Origin: Tahibacter soli
GTDB taxonomy: Bacteria; Pseudomonadota; Gammaproteobacteria; Xanthomonadales; Rhodanobacteraceae
Reading direction: 5' to 3'
Assembly (NCBI RefSeq): GCF_025717065.2
Contig: NZ_JAOVZO020000014.1
Location: 124,001-188,000 of the forward strand
DNA: 64,000 nucleotides
A model generated the notes under the pieces. It did not search any database. It was not told the DNA's origin and saw only the letters and a program-made list of their open reading frames with translations. This document shows positions 8,128-17,150 of this stretch, one piece after another (within the stretch, counting starts at the first letter, position 1; the number at the start of each line of letters is the position of its first letter). The translations under genes were made by a program, and so were the position numbers.

Positions 8128-8907
8128 TCAGCGGCCGAGCGAACGGCGCGCGTCGTCGCACTCGGCGCACAGGCCGGGCGCATGCAGGAACACGGTGTCG
8201 TCGACGTGCAGCCGCGCGACGACGACGCGCACGATGTCGCGCGAACGCGCGAGCCGCGCGCGCGCGTGGCCGACGTAGCCGCGGCGCTGCAGGCCCGGCT
8301 CGTCGAGCCAGTCGTCGACGAGTGCGAAGTTTTCGCAGCAGTGATCGAGCTCGGCGTAGTCGATGCGGCGCGGCGCGCCGCCTTCCAGAACCGTCGCGTG
8401 CTTGGGCCGGAAGTAGCGCGCGCCGGCGAGGTTCTCGGCCAGGTGCACGGTGGTGTCGGCATCGTGGCCGACGCCGACCAGCAGCACCTGGCCGTCGCGT
8501 TCGTACACGCGTCCGACGGGGCTGTCGAGACCGTGCGGCACGGCGACCGGATGCGGCGCGACGATCGCCGCGGCGTGCGGTCCGCGCGCGGCGAACGCGT
8601 GCGGGCTGTCGCTGCGGCGCACGCCGTCGCGGCGGCGGAACGTCTCGGCGACGATGCCGAGCGACGCGCACGGCGTCGTCGCGGCGTCGAACGGCGTGTC
8701 GTCGTCGTCGGTCATGCTCGGCATGACGAGCGTGCCGTCCGGGCCGAGAACGTCGATCAGCGCGTCGATCAGCCCGTCGGGACCGCCGTCGACCGGCCGC
8801 GCCTTCGAAAACGCCGTGTGCACGACGAGCACGCCGCCGGGTTCGACGCCGAGCGCGGCGAGCTGCCGCGTCACGTCGCCGACGCCGTAGCTCGGCCCGG
8901 TTCTCAT
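8128..8907 (-). CDS. AAC(3)-family (YokD-like) N-acetyltransferase
   Basis: A 259-residue protein starting [20 protein letters not shown]. The antibiotic N-acetyltransferase fold is recognised from [35 protein letters not shown] and [17 protein letters not shown], the last containing the conserved catalytic His region. Family members acetylate the 3-amino group of aminoglycosides using acetyl-CoA, but many chromosomal relatives act on unknown amines, and resistance cannot be inferred here. Length is normal for the family. Its ATG overlaps the stop of the TMEM175-like gene (ATGA), so the two are co-translated. There are no mobile elements nearby. Confidence 0.8.
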   Translation of the reverse strand: MRTGPSYGVGDVTRQLAALGVEPGGVLVVHTAFSKARPVDGGPDGLIDALIDVLGPDGTLVMPSMTDDDDTPFDAATTPCASLGIVAETFRRRDGVRRSDSPHAFAARGPHAAAIVAPHPVAVPHGLDSPVGRVYERDGQVLLVGVGHDADTTVHLAENLAGARYFRPKHATVLEGGAPRRIDYAELDHCCENFALVDDWLDEPGLQRRGYVGHARARLARSRDIVRVVVARLHVDDTVFLHAPGLCAECDDARRSLGR

Positions 8908-9638
8908 GCGGCGACCGCGGCGAGCTTCACGCGCTGGCGACGCCGCAGATACGTCGTCGCGCCGTGCAGCAGGAAATAGACGAGGCCGGGCAGGCCGGTC
9001 TGCCAGTCGGCGGGCCTGTCCGACAGCGACCAGGCGAGCGCCGCCGACAGCAGCGCGAACGCCGGCGCGAGCGCCCAGCGCACGATTTCGCCGCGCGTCA
9101 CTTCGCGTTCGTGCGCCGAGAGCGCGAGCGCGTCGCGCTGCCGCCACGCGTGCCAGTAGAGCAGCGCCATCGTGCCGCCGAGCGTGCCGAACGCGATCGC
9201 GTACGTGTAGAACATCGCGCGCAGTTCGGCGACGCCGTTGATCGGAAACTTCGCCGGCAGCGCGCCCGCGCTGATCCACGCGAAGAACGAGCCGAACAGC
9301 ATCTTGAGCGGATACACGTACACGAGCATCAGAAAAATCAGCAGAAACCCGAGCGCGCGCGAACGGCGGTCGTCGAGCCCGTAGCGGCGCGACCAGGTGT
9401 CGTGGCCGGCCCAGAACAGCGCGATGAGAAGAAAGCTCGCGGCGAACGTCGGCAACGATTTGAGCGCGTTGACGAGCTTGGCGATGCTGTCGGGCACCTC
9501 GCTGCCGGCGATGACGAGGAGCGTGATCGTGAACGCGAACGAGGCGTCGAGAAACGACTCGAAACGCGTGACTTCGGCGCCGCGGTCGGCAAAGCCGTCG
9601 TCGCGGACGCGGGCGGTGGCGAGCGGTTTCGGGTGCAT
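8904..9638 (-). CDS. TMEM175-family membrane protein
   Basis: A 244-residue protein with about six membrane segments. The first, [19 protein letters not shown], matches the signature helix of the TMEM175 potassium-channel family (RxxxFSD...), though with Leu in place of the usual Ser of FSD. Bacterial members form tetrameric potassium-permeable channels. Later hydrophobic segments include [15 protein letters not shown] and [17 protein letters not shown]. The ATG at 9638 gives an N-terminus of normal length; starts at 9674 and 9683 exist but none has a good ribosome site. It is divergent from the two-component system and coupled to the acetyltransferase. Confidence 0.7.
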   Translation of the reverse strand: MHPKPLATARVRDDGFADRGAEVTRFESFLDASFAFTITLLVIAGSEVPDSIAKLVNALKSLPTFAASFLLIALFWAGHDTWSRRYGLDDRRSRALGFLLIFLMLVYVYPLKMLFGSFFAWISAGALPAKFPINGVAELRAMFYTYAIAFGTLGGTMALLYWHAWRQRDALALSAHEREVTRGEIVRWALAPAFALLSAALAWSLSDRPADWQTGLPGLVYFLLHGATTYLRRRQRVKLAAVAA

Positions 9639-9731
9639 CGTCGGCGTTCGGTTTGCGTGCGCCGAGCCTAGCATGCGGGCCATTGCGGCGGCGGCGCGTA
9701 CCGGCCGCGCCGCACCGGCATTCGTCGTGCT

Positions 9732-9748
9732 TTTAAGAAATCTTTAAA
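9732..9748 (+). promoter_or_regulatory. PmrA/QseB-type box upstream of the response regulator
   Basis: TTTAAG-AAATC-TTTAAA is a direct repeat of YTTAAK-like hexamers with a 5-bp spacer. This is the arrangement known for PmrA boxes and close to QseB sites. It lies 46 bases upstream of a response regulator of that very family, which suggests autoregulation; it could also affect the divergent TMEM175-like gene. The surrounding DNA is GC-rich, so the site stands out. Confidence 0.6.
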
Positions 9749-9793
9749 CTGCGCGGCGTTACCGTCGCGGCCGGGCGACGGCGGGAACGGGGC

Positions 9794-10465
9794 ATGGGTT
9801 TGTCGAGTATTTTGCTGGTCGAGGACGATCGCATGCTGTCCGATGCGATGGCCGCGGCGTTGCGCCAGGACGGCTGGCAGGTGGACACCGCGTACGACGC
9901 GGCCGCCGCGCGCGTGGCGCTCGTCGATCACGCGTATGCGGCCGTGCTGCTCGATCTGGGCCTGCCGCGCGGGTCCGGCCTCGACGTGCTCGAGTCGCTG
10001 CGCGCGCGCTACGACGCCACGCCCACCTTGATCATCACCGCCCGCGACCAGCTCGGCGACCGCATCCGCGGCCTCGACGCCGGCGCCGACGACTATGTCG
10101 TCAAACCCTTCCAGATCGACGAACTGCTCGCGCGCCTGCGCGCCGTGGTGCGCCGCACCCGCGGCATGGTCGCCCCGGTGCTGCGCTACGGCGACGTCGC
10201 GGTCGACCCCGCCCGGCGCAGCGTCACGCGCGGCGAGGCGCGCGTGCGCCTGTCGACGCACGAATTCCGCACGCTCGTCGCGCTGATGGAACGCCAGGGC
10301 CGCGCGGTCGCGCGCTCGCACCTGGAAGATCTCGTCTACGGCGGCGCCGGCGCGATCGAGAGCAATACGATCGCCGTCTACGTGCACCAGCTGCGGCGCA
10401 AGCTCGGCGACGAGCTGATCACGACGGTGCACGGCTACGGCTACCGGCTCGGGGAAGAGCGCTGA
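9794..10465 (+). CDS. OmpR-family response regulator, QseB/PmrA type
   Basis: A 223-residue two-domain regulator. Receiver domain at residues 3-115: acidic pocket E10-D11-D12, phospho-acceptor Asp54 in LLDLGLPRG, and Lys in DDYVVKPF near residue 103. The C-terminal winged helix (about 130-220) ends with the typical YVHQLRRKLG...TTVHGYGYRLG. It binds DNA when phosphorylated by the partner kinase encoded next. GGAACGGGG lies just before the ATG. The stop and the kinase ATG share one base (TGATG), so the two are co-translated. The PmrA-like box at 9732 suggests control of its own operon. Confidence 0.92.
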   Translation: MGLSSILLVEDDRMLSDAMAAALRQDGWQVDTAYDAAAARVALVDHAYAAVLLDLGLPRGSGLDVLESLRARYDATPTLIITARDQLGDRIRGLDAGADDYVVKPFQIDELLARLRAVVRRTRGMVAPVLRYGDVAVDPARRSVTRGEARVRLSTHEFRTLVALMERQGRAVARSHLEDLVYGGAGAIESNTIAVYVHQLRRKLGDELITTVHGYGYRLGEER

Positions 10466-11913
10466 TGAGACATTGTCCGCGCGAGCATCACGGACCGTCG
10501 CTGCGCAAGCGACTGTTCGTCGCGATGCTGCTGACGTTCGCGGCGCTGTGGGTCTGCGCGGGCTGGTACGTGTCGACGACGCTCGCGCGCGAGCGCGGCG
10601 GCGCGTGGGACCGCGAACTGGCGTCGGTCGCGCAGGACATCGTCATGTCGATGCCGGCGAACATCTCGCAGCTGTCGTCGTCGTCGAATCTGAAGCTCGC
10701 GCAGGAAATGCCGCGGCTGTCGAGCAAGTTCGACCGCTTCGGATTTCAGGTGTGGGCCAAGACGCGCCGCGAACTCGTGGTGCGCTCGCCGACGTCGCCC
10801 GCGACGCCGTTCCTGGCGCGCTTCGAAGACGGTTTCTCGACGTTCGTGATCGACGGCGAGGAATGGCGCGGCTACGCGATTTCGGACGCGCTGAACCAGG
10901 TGCAGGTGCAGGTCGCCAAGCCGACCGCCGAATTCGTCGCCGAGATGCGCAAGTGGCTGCGCGTCGGGCTGGGACTTTCGTTCGTCGTGCTCGTCGTGCT
11001 GATCGTCGCGATGAAGCTCGTGATCCGCTGGTCGCTGCGCGCGGTGGTCGCGGTGCAGGAGACCATCCTGTCGCGCGACGCGCTCGATCTGAAACCGCTG
11101 CCAAGCGCCGACCTGCCCGAGGAAATCCGTCCGCTCGTCGACGCGTTCAACCGGCTGCTCGACAAGCTCGACCGCAACGTGCAGAGCGAGCGGCAATTCC
11201 TCGCCGAAGCGGCGCACGAGCTGCGCACGCCGCTCGCGGTGCTGCTCACGCACGCGCAGGTCGCGCTGCGCTCGCGCGATCCGGCGCAGGCGCGCGCGTC
11301 GCTCGAGCAGCTCGTGCAGGGCGTCGAACGCAGCGCGCGCCTGTCGCAGCAGCTGCTCGACTCGGCGCGGCTCGACGTCGAATCGCGCGCGGGCGCGCAG
11401 GCGCCGCTCGAACTCGCCGACGTCGTCGGCGTCGTCGTCGACGAGTTCGCGATCATGGCCGCGCGCAAAGGGCAGGCGATCGCGCTCGACGCCGAGAGCG
11501 CGACGATCGTCGGCAATCTCGACGAGCTCGGCATTCTGATCGGCAACCTCGTCGACAACGCGGTGCGCTATACGCCGGCCGGCGGACGCGTCGCCGTGCG
11601 CTGCCAGCGTGCCGGCGACGTCGCGCAGCTGCAGGTGCTCGACGACGGTCCCGGCGTCGCGGCGGCCGACCGCGAGCGCATCTTCGACCGGTTCTATCGC
11701 GTGGCCGGCAGCAACGAACGCGGCAGCGGCATCGGCCTGTCGCTCGTCGCGCGCATCGCGCAGTCGCACGGCGCCACGGTCGCGACCGGCCCGGGGCTCG
11801 ACGGCCGCGGCTTCGGCGTCACGCTGACGTTCGCGCTGTGGCGCGCGCCGGTCGTCGACGACGCGCCCGCGCCGAAGGCCGTCGCGCTGCGGCCCGACGC
11901 GATCGAGGCCTGA
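10465..11913 (+). CDS. Sensor histidine kinase, QseC/PmrB type
   Basis: A 482-residue membrane kinase. TM1 at about residues 14-38, a periplasmic sensor of about 125 residues, TM2 at about 165-188, a HAMP-like linker, the H-box AEAAHELRTPLAVL with phospho-accepting His251, and an ATPase domain with N-box (LVDNAVRYTP), G1 (DDGPGVA) and G2 (GSGIGLSLV). QseC/PmrB relatives sense metals, pH or small signals; the ligand here is unknown. It is co-transcribed with its regulator. It is followed by about 130 bases of non-coding sequence before the next gene. Confidence 0.92.
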   Translation: MRHCPREHHGPSLRKRLFVAMLLTFAALWVCAGWYVSTTLARERGGAWDRELASVAQDIVMSMPANISQLSSSSNLKLAQEMPRLSSKFDRFGFQVWAKTRRELVVRSPTSPATPFLARFEDGFSTFVIDGEEWRGYAISDALNQVQVQVAKPTAEFVAEMRKWLRVGLGLSFVVLVVLIVAMKLVIRWSLRAVVAVQETILSRDALDLKPLPSADLPEEIRPLVDAFNRLLDKLDRNVQSERQFLAEAAHELRTPLAVLLTHAQVALRSRDPAQARASLEQLVQGVERSARLSQQLLDSARLDVESRAGAQAPLELADVVGVVVDEFAIMAARKGQAIALDAESATIVGNLDELGILIGNLVDNAVRYTPAGGRVAVRCQRAGDVAQLQVLDDGPGVAAADRERIFDRFYRVAGSNERGSGIGLSLVARIAQSHGATVATGPGLDGRGFGVTLTFALWRAPVVDDAPAPKAVALRPDAIEA

Positions 11914-11970
11914 CCCGCGCGCAACGCCGATGAAATACCCCTAAGCGCGATCCGGCACGTCCGGCCATCA

Positions 11971-11996
11971 CGCTTTGTCTGCTTTTTCACAAAGCG
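11971..11996. promoter_or_regulatory. Inverted repeat before the hexaheme cytochrome gene
   Basis: CGCTTTGT (11971-11978) and ACAAAGCG (11989-11996) are perfect 8-bp arms separated by ten T/C-rich bases. It lies 50-75 bases upstream of the cytochrome start and 58 bases after the kinase stop. It could be an operator or a weak terminator hairpin of the two-component operon; the sequence alone does not decide. Confidence 0.5.
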
Positions 11997-12047
11997 AATC
12001 TTCATGTTCTAATGGCGCGAGCCACGGTCGCCCGAGGGGAAGGGGAC

Positions 12048-15000
12048 ATGAAGCCGATGCAGTATGCGGGTCTTGCGACCCTGTCGCTGGCGAGCGCCGT
12101 CGCGTTCGCGCAATCCGCTCCCGTGCAGGCGCTGCCGCCGTTTCCGCCCGACGCGCCGGCCGAATGGGTCTGCGCCGAATCGCCGCCGGAGCCCTCGCCG
12201 CAGGACATCGCCGCGTGGTGCAAGGCCCATCCGAACCGCGGGCAGCGCGCGTCGTTCCCGGATCTGCCGGCCGAAATCTCCGATCTGTCGGCGAAGAACC
12301 GCTTCGATTTCGCGCTGCGCAGCTTCCTGCGCGACCGCACCTACCGCAAATACGGCTGGATCGCCGACCGCGACTGGCGCCTGACCGGTCCCTATGCCGG
12401 CGACTTTCCCGACGGCAAGAGATACGGCGTGCATCCGGCGGTGCGCGTGTGGTATTCGCCCGAGGTGACCGACTGGCTGTGCGGCGGACGTGCCGGCGAG
12501 CTGCCGACCGGCGCGATGATCATCAAGGAGATGCGGTCGATCGACCCGCAGGCGTTGAATATCGACACGAATGCGCAATGCATGGTGATCCGCAAGCCGG
12601 CCGAGCAGATCGAGCCGGGTTCGTGGACGGTGATGGTCAAACGCAAGGGCGCCACGCACGACGGCTGGTACTGGGCCAACCCGACGGCGAGCGGCGACGG
12701 CAACCCGCCGATCCTGACGTCGAGCGCCGTGACCGATCCCAAGTTCTTCGGCGCGAACCCCGACCGGCCGGCGAACAACCCGTGCTGGTATCCGACCGGC
12801 GATCTCTTCACCAATACGGCCTGCGAGCAGCCGGGCAAGCCGCCGAGCCAGAAGCTCGCCGACGTGGTCACGCCGTACAGCCTGTTCGGCGCGTACTGCA
12901 TGAACTGCCACGCGTCGGCCGAGAAAGAACTCACTTTTGCCGCTTTGGACAATGTGCTGACGTCGGGCCTCTTGTACCGGCATTTCGGCGAGCCGGCCGC
13001 GCCGAAGACGGCGACGGGCCTCGTCGGCATGCTCAACGTGACGGACCCGGGCTTCGACGATCGCGGCGGCGCCGAGCACGGCGACGCGCACAACACCGAA
13101 GCCGGCGAGGCGAAGCTGCGCGCGGCGCAGCGCCAGGCGTGGGCCTTCAGCCAGCCGCAGCCGCAGCCGGCGCCGCAGTTCGCGGCGTCGTTCGGCACGC
13201 TGGGGCCGACCGATTTCGCGTCCGCGTGGCGCTTCCACCTGCCGGCCGAGAGCTTCGACCACCGCACGGCGGGCGCCCTCAAGCCGGGGTTGTTCCTGAC
13301 GTCGGACCAGTGCCAGGGCTGCCACGACGCGACCGTGTCGAACGACGCGACGCCGAACATGCTGATCGACGATCCGGAAACCGGCAACGCGATCAACGTG
13401 TCGATGTACGGCGAATGGCGCGCCTCGCCGATGGGCCTCGCCGGACGCGATCCGGTGTTCTTCTCGCAGCTGCAGAGCGAGACCAATCGCCTGCCGGGTC
13501 TCACCGAGTGCATCGAGAACACGTGCCTGCACTGCCATGGCGTGATGGGCCAGCGGCAGCTGGCGATGGATACGCGCAAGGCCGACGCGAAGTGCAGAAA
13601 CCTGTTCGCGGTCGCGCCGCCGCCGCAGGTGCCGTTCGGCGATCCGTTCCGGCTCGGCCTCGTCACGCGCTATCAGTCGTCCGACGATCCGAACGGCTAC
13701 GGCAATCTCGCGCGCGACGGTATTTCGTGCGCGGTCTGCCATCGCATCGACAAGGCCGCGCTCGGCACCGAGGCGAGCTTCACCGGCAACTGGGTCGCGG
13801 GTACCGACGACAGGATCTTCGGTCCGTTCGACGACGTGATCGTCGACCCGATGAAGAACGCGCTCGGCATCACGCCCGAGCACGGCGAGCAGATCAAGAG
13901 TTCGGACCTGTGCGGCAGCTGCCACAACATCCTGCTGCCGGTGCTCGACAACGACGGGCGACCGCATCCGGTGCACGTGCCGGGCGGCGGCACGGTCACG
14001 AGCACGTACGAGCAGACGACGCACCTGGAATGGACCAACAGCGTGTTCGCGCGCGGCGCGACGTTCCAGTCGTGCCAGGACTGCCACATGCCGAACCGCT
14101 ACAAGTCGCTGAGCCTCGCCGGCACGAAGATCGCGAACATCGAATCGGAAGACTTCGCGCCGACGACGCACCGGCTGCCGGACGAGAAGATCACGCTGAC
14201 CCCGCGCGACGGCTATGCGCGTCATTCGCTGCACGGCCTCAACGTGTTTCTCAACGAGATGTTCCAGCAGTTTCCGCTGCTGCTCGGCGTGCGCCAGATC
14301 GACTACATGGGCGCGAGCACGACGCAGCCGGGCCTCATCACCGCCGCCGAATCGATGGTGCGCATGGCCAGGCACGAAACCGCCGACATCGCGATCAAGG
14401 ACGTGATTCGCGCCGGCGACACGTTCTCCGCGACCGTGCGCGTGACGAACAAGACGGGCCACTTCCTGCCGTCGGGCGTGGGTTTCCGCCGCGCGTTCAT
14501 CGAATTCGTCGCCGAAGATTCAAGCGGCCGAGCGATCTGGGCGTCGGGCCGCACCGATGCGCTCGGCTTCCTGCTCGACGGGTTGAGCGACCGCCGGCTG
14601 CCGACCGAAAACGGCGTCGCGCAGCGCGAGTTCCAGCCGCACTACCAGCGCATCACGAACAGCGGCCAGGTGCAGATCTACCAGGAGCTGATCAAGGATT
14701 CGTCCGGTTATCTCACGACCTCGTTCCTGCGTCGCGTGCAGCCGGTCAAGGACAACCGCCTGCGTCCGCGCGGTTTCGATCCGAAGCTGTTCCTGGCCAA
14801 CGCGTCGCCTTACATCCGCATCCTCGGCGAAGTGGAAGGCGAGGCCGCGAACGACCCGTACTACACCGACCCCGCGCTGACCGGCGCCGACGAGGTGCGC
14901 TACGACATCCGCCTGCCGCCCGGCGACATCGCGCGCATCGCACGCGTGCGGGCGACGCTGTACAACCAGAGCATCCCGCCGTTCTACCTGCAGCAGCGCT

Positions 15001-15143
15001 TCGCCGACGCGAAGGCCGGCCCGGCGCAGAGCGGCGAGATCCAGCGGCTGTACTACCTCACGAGCCATCTCAACACGGGGCCGGGTTCGCGGATCGAAAA
15101 CTGGAAGCTGCCGCTGGTGACGGCTGCGGCACCGGTGCGGTGA
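12048..15143 (+). CDS. Secreted hexaheme cytochrome c-like protein
   Basis: A 1031-residue exported protein. The ATG at 12048 follows GAGGGGAAGGGGAC and begins a signal peptide (MKPMQYAGLATLSLASAVAFA). Six CXXCH haem c sites are visible: YCMNCH, QCQGCH, TCLHCH, SCAVCH, LCGSCH and SCQDCH, at roughly residues 284, 421, 494, 561, 621 and 675. The N-terminal 280 residues carry no haem site. The C-terminal 350 residues, with VTNKTGHFLPSG, look like a beta-sandwich. The fold recalls large multihaem cytochromes of periplasmic or surface electron transfer, but I cannot assign a named family or substrate. No haem-lyase or reductase partner is adjacent; it appears to be a single-gene unit downstream of the two-component system. 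Confidence 0.8.
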   Translation: MKPMQYAGLATLSLASAVAFAQSAPVQALPPFPPDAPAEWVCAESPPEPSPQDIAAWCKAHPNRGQRASFPDLPAEISDLSAKNRFDFALRSFLRDRTYRKYGWIADRDWRLTGPYAGDFPDGKRYGVHPAVRVWYSPEVTDWLCGGRAGELPTGAMIIKEMRSIDPQALNIDTNAQCMVIRKPAEQIEPGSWTVMVKRKGATHDGWYWANPTASGDGNPPILTSSAVTDPKFFGANPDRPANNPCWYPTGDLFTNTACEQPGKPPSQKLADVVTPYSLFGAYCMNCHASAEKELTFAALDNVLTSGLLYRHFGEPAAPKTATGLVGMLNVTDPGFDDRGGAEHGDAHNTEAGEAKLRAAQRQAWAFSQPQPQPAPQFAASFGTLGPTDFASAWRFHLPAESFDHRTAGALKPGLFLTSDQCQGCHDATVSNDATPNMLIDDPETGNAINVSMYGEWRASPMGLAGRDPVFFSQLQSETNRLPGLTECIENTCLHCHGVMGQRQLAMDTRKADAKCRNLFAVAPPPQVPFGDPFRLGLVTRYQSSDDPNGYGNLARDGISCAVCHRIDKAALGTEASFTGNWVAGTDDRIFGPFDDVIVDPMKNALGITPEHGEQIKSSDLCGSCHNILLPVLDNDGRPHPVHVPGGGTVTSTYEQTTHLEWTNSVFARGATFQSCQDCHMPNRYKSLSLAGTKIANIESEDFAPTTHRLPDEKITLTPRDGYARHSLHGLNVFLNEMFQQFPLLLGVRQIDYMGASTTQPGLITAAESMVRMARHETADIAIKDVIRAGDTFSATVRVTNKTGHFLPSGVGFRRAFIEFVAEDSSGRAIWASGRTDALGFLLDGLSDRRLPTENGVAQREFQPHYQRITNSGQVQIYQELIKDSSGYLTTSFLRRVQPVKDNRLRPRGFDPKLFLANASPYIRILGEVEGEAANDPYYTDPALTGADEVRYDIRLPPGDIARIARVRATLYNQSIPPFYLQQRFADAKAGPAQSGEIQRLYYLTSHLNTGPGSRIENWKLPLVTAAAPVR

Positions 15144-15150
15144 GGGCTTT

Positions 15151-15603
15151 TCAGTCGCGGACCATGTACCGATGCGCCGGCGGCAAGGCTTCCGGATAGG
15201 CCGCGTCGACGAAACCCAGGCGGCGGTACAAGCGATACGCCGCCTGGTTGTGTTCGAGCACGAACAGCGAATCGCCGGCGACGCCGAGCGTCCGGCGGCC
15301 GATGGCGGCGAGTTCGCGGATCAGCGCCGTGCCGCAGCCTTGGCCGCGCGCGTCCGGCGCGATCGCCAGCCGCGCGAGGTGGCAGCGGTCGAGCCGGCGG
15401 TAGTACTGGCCGAAGCCCAGGAGCGCGCCGTCGTCGCCGACGAGCGCGTACGACGGCAGTTCGAGGTGCGTGTCCTCGCGAAACGTCAGCGCGTCGAACG
15501 GATAGCGAAACGGCGCGCCGCCCCAGACGAGCGTCGCGTCGGCGTCGGGAAACCACGTCATCATCTGCGCAAGGTGCGCGTCTTCGATCGGGATCAGGCG
15601 CAT
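15151..15603 (-). CDS. GNAT-family N-acetyltransferase
   Basis: A 150-residue protein with the GNAT acetyl-CoA motif A: ARLAIAPDARGQGCGTALI (about residues 76-94), containing the pyrophosphate-binding Gln/Gly-x-Gly/Ala signature. Motif B follows (LFVLEHNQAAYRLYRRLGF), where the Tyr and the RLYRRLGF helix are typical. The substrate is unknown. It is convergent with the cytochrome gene (7 bases between stops) and in the same direction as, but not clearly coupled to, the Hsp70 gene upstream of it. Confidence 0.85.
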   Translation of the reverse strand: MRLIPIEDAHLAQMMTWFPDADATLVWGGAPFRYPFDALTFREDTHLELPSYALVGDDGALLGFGQYYRRLDRCHLARLAIAPDARGQGCGTALIRELAAIGRRTLGVAGDSLFVLEHNQAAYRLYRRLGFVDAAYPEALPPAHRYMVRD

Positions 15604-15653
15604 CGTCGTTCCTTCGCGGCGTCGGTCCGGCGATCAGACCACAGCACCGCCGT

Positions 15654-17099
15654 TCAATCGAGAGCCGCTGCCGCCGCGAGCCCCGATACCACGCCGAGCG
15701 ACGGATCGCCGACGACGAGCCGCACGTCCGGAAACTGCGTGCGGATCGCGTTCTGGATCGCCGGCGCGCGCGACGAGCCGCCGGTCAGGAAGATCGACTC
15801 GGGCGTCTCGCCGATGTCGCCGCGCGCGCGCTGCAGCAGCGCGCGCAGGCGGTCGAGAAAATCGGCGTACGCGGCGTCGAGGTGCGAGCGGTCGAGATCG
15901 ACCGCGAGATCGTGCTCGACGAAGCCGAGGTCGACGCGGCCGTGCGCGTGTTCGCCCAGATGGATCTTCATGCGCTCGGCCTGCCGGTTGAGCTGCGACG
16001 TCGCGCCGAAGCGCTGCAGCGCGGTCAGCCGCTGGCGGAACGGCGGCGGCGCGTTGCGGTATTCGTGTCCGCGAAATTCGCGCTGCTGCGGCGGGCTGTG
16101 CACGCTCGCCGCCTCGCGGAAGTGGTGCACCGGTATGCCCGGCTCGCCGCGGCCGAACAGCGGCATGAACGCGTGCAGCGACAGTTCGATGTCGATGTCG
16201 GTGCCGCCCTTGGGCAGGCCCCAGCTGCCGAAGATGCGCGGTGCGCGTTCCGGGCCGCCGACCAGCGCATACGCGACGTCGGTCGTACCGCCGCCGACGT
16301 CGACGATCAGGCTGCGCTCGGGCGTCGCGCGCTGCGTGTGGTAGTGCATCGCCGCCGCGGCCGGCTCTTCCATGAACGACACGTCCTCGAAGCCGGCGGC
16401 GTTCGCCGCTTCGGTCAGCATCTCCAGCGCCTGCTGCGTGCCCTGCGGCCCGAGCGCGCTCTTGAACTCGACCGGCCGGCCGAGGATCGCGGCGCGCACC
16501 GGCGTTTCGAGCTGTCGCGTCGCCGACAGCCGGATGTGTTCGAGCACGTGCGTGGCGATGTGCAGAATGATCTTTTTCGCATTCGGCAGAAGATTGTAGC
16601 CGAGCATCGATTTCGGCGATTCGACGAGATGGCCGTAGCCGTCGCTGATGTAGGCCTCGATCGCGTCGTCGCCGAATACCGCGTCGTTGACGCTGACCGC
16701 GGCGCCGCGCGATTCGCGCACGCGCCGGTCCATCCAGCCGGCGCGCACGCTGCGCAGCGCGGCGGCGCGCAGCTGGTCTTCGCTGCGCTGCACGGGTTCG
16801 GATGCGAGCGCGAGCGCCTCGACGCGGCGTTCGGCCGGCAGCGCGTTCGCTTCGGCGACGCGCCGGCGCCACGCGTCGAGCGCGTTGCGGTGCGCGGCGC
16901 GTGCCGAGCGCATGTGGGCGTCGACCTGGGCGTCGAGTTCGTCGGTCAGCACGAAGTCGTTCGGGTCGGGCACCGCGGCCGGAAAGAACACGGCCGTGCG
17001 AAACTGCTTCTCGTCGCCGAAGCGGATGCCGTGCAGGCGCCCGCCGATCGACGCGGCAGCGGCCGAATAGCTGGTTCCGAAGTCGATTCCGATCTGCAT
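15654..17099 (-). CDS. Hsp70-family chaperone, YegD-like
   Basis: A 481-residue actin/Hsp70-fold ATPase without the C-terminal substrate-binding domain of DnaK. Phosphate-1 motif at the N-terminus (IGIDFGTSYSAAA), a central FMEEPAAAAMHYH, phosphate-2 LIVDVGGGTTDVAYAL, and the adenosine motif IFLTGGSSRAPAIQ near the C-terminus are all present. Length is close to that of E. coli YegD (about 450), whose role is poorly defined. The insert between residues 50 and 130 is Arg/Ala-rich and helical. No co-chaperone (DnaJ, GrpE) is adjacent. ATG at 17099 opens directly on the phosphate-1 strand. Confidence 0.85.
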   Translation of the reverse strand: MQIGIDFGTSYSAAAASIGGRLHGIRFGDEKQFRTAVFFPAAVPDPNDFVLTDELDAQVDAHMRSARAAHRNALDAWRRRVAEANALPAERRVEALALASEPVQRSEDQLRAAALRSVRAGWMDRRVRESRGAAVSVNDAVFGDDAIEAYISDGYGHLVESPKSMLGYNLLPNAKKIILHIATHVLEHIRLSATRQLETPVRAAILGRPVEFKSALGPQGTQQALEMLTEAANAAGFEDVSFMEEPAAAAMHYHTQRATPERSLIVDVGGGTTDVAYALVGGPERAPRIFGSWGLPKGGTDIDIELSLHAFMPLFGRGEPGIPVHHFREAASVHSPPQQREFRGHEYRNAPPPFRQRLTALQRFGATSQLNRQAERMKIHLGEHAHGRVDLGFVEHDLAVDLDRSHLDAAYADFLDRLRALLQRARGDIGETPESIFLTGGSSRAPAIQNAIRTQFPDVRLVVGDPSLGVVSGLAAAAALD

Positions 17100-17150
17100 G
17101 TCGCGCGCCCGGGGTAGCGAGGGCGCGCGAGTGTAGTGGCGGATGCGCCG

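Noticed and set aside
8128-8907. AAC(3)-family gene as an acquired resistance gene
   Set aside because: No insertion sequences, integrase or base-composition change nearby; it is coupled to a housekeeping-type membrane gene, so it looks native.
11975-15199. A 1074-codon open frame overlapping the hexaheme cytochrome
   Set aside because: Arg/Ala-rich, no motifs, no ribosome site; the cytochrome frame has a signal peptide and six haem sites.
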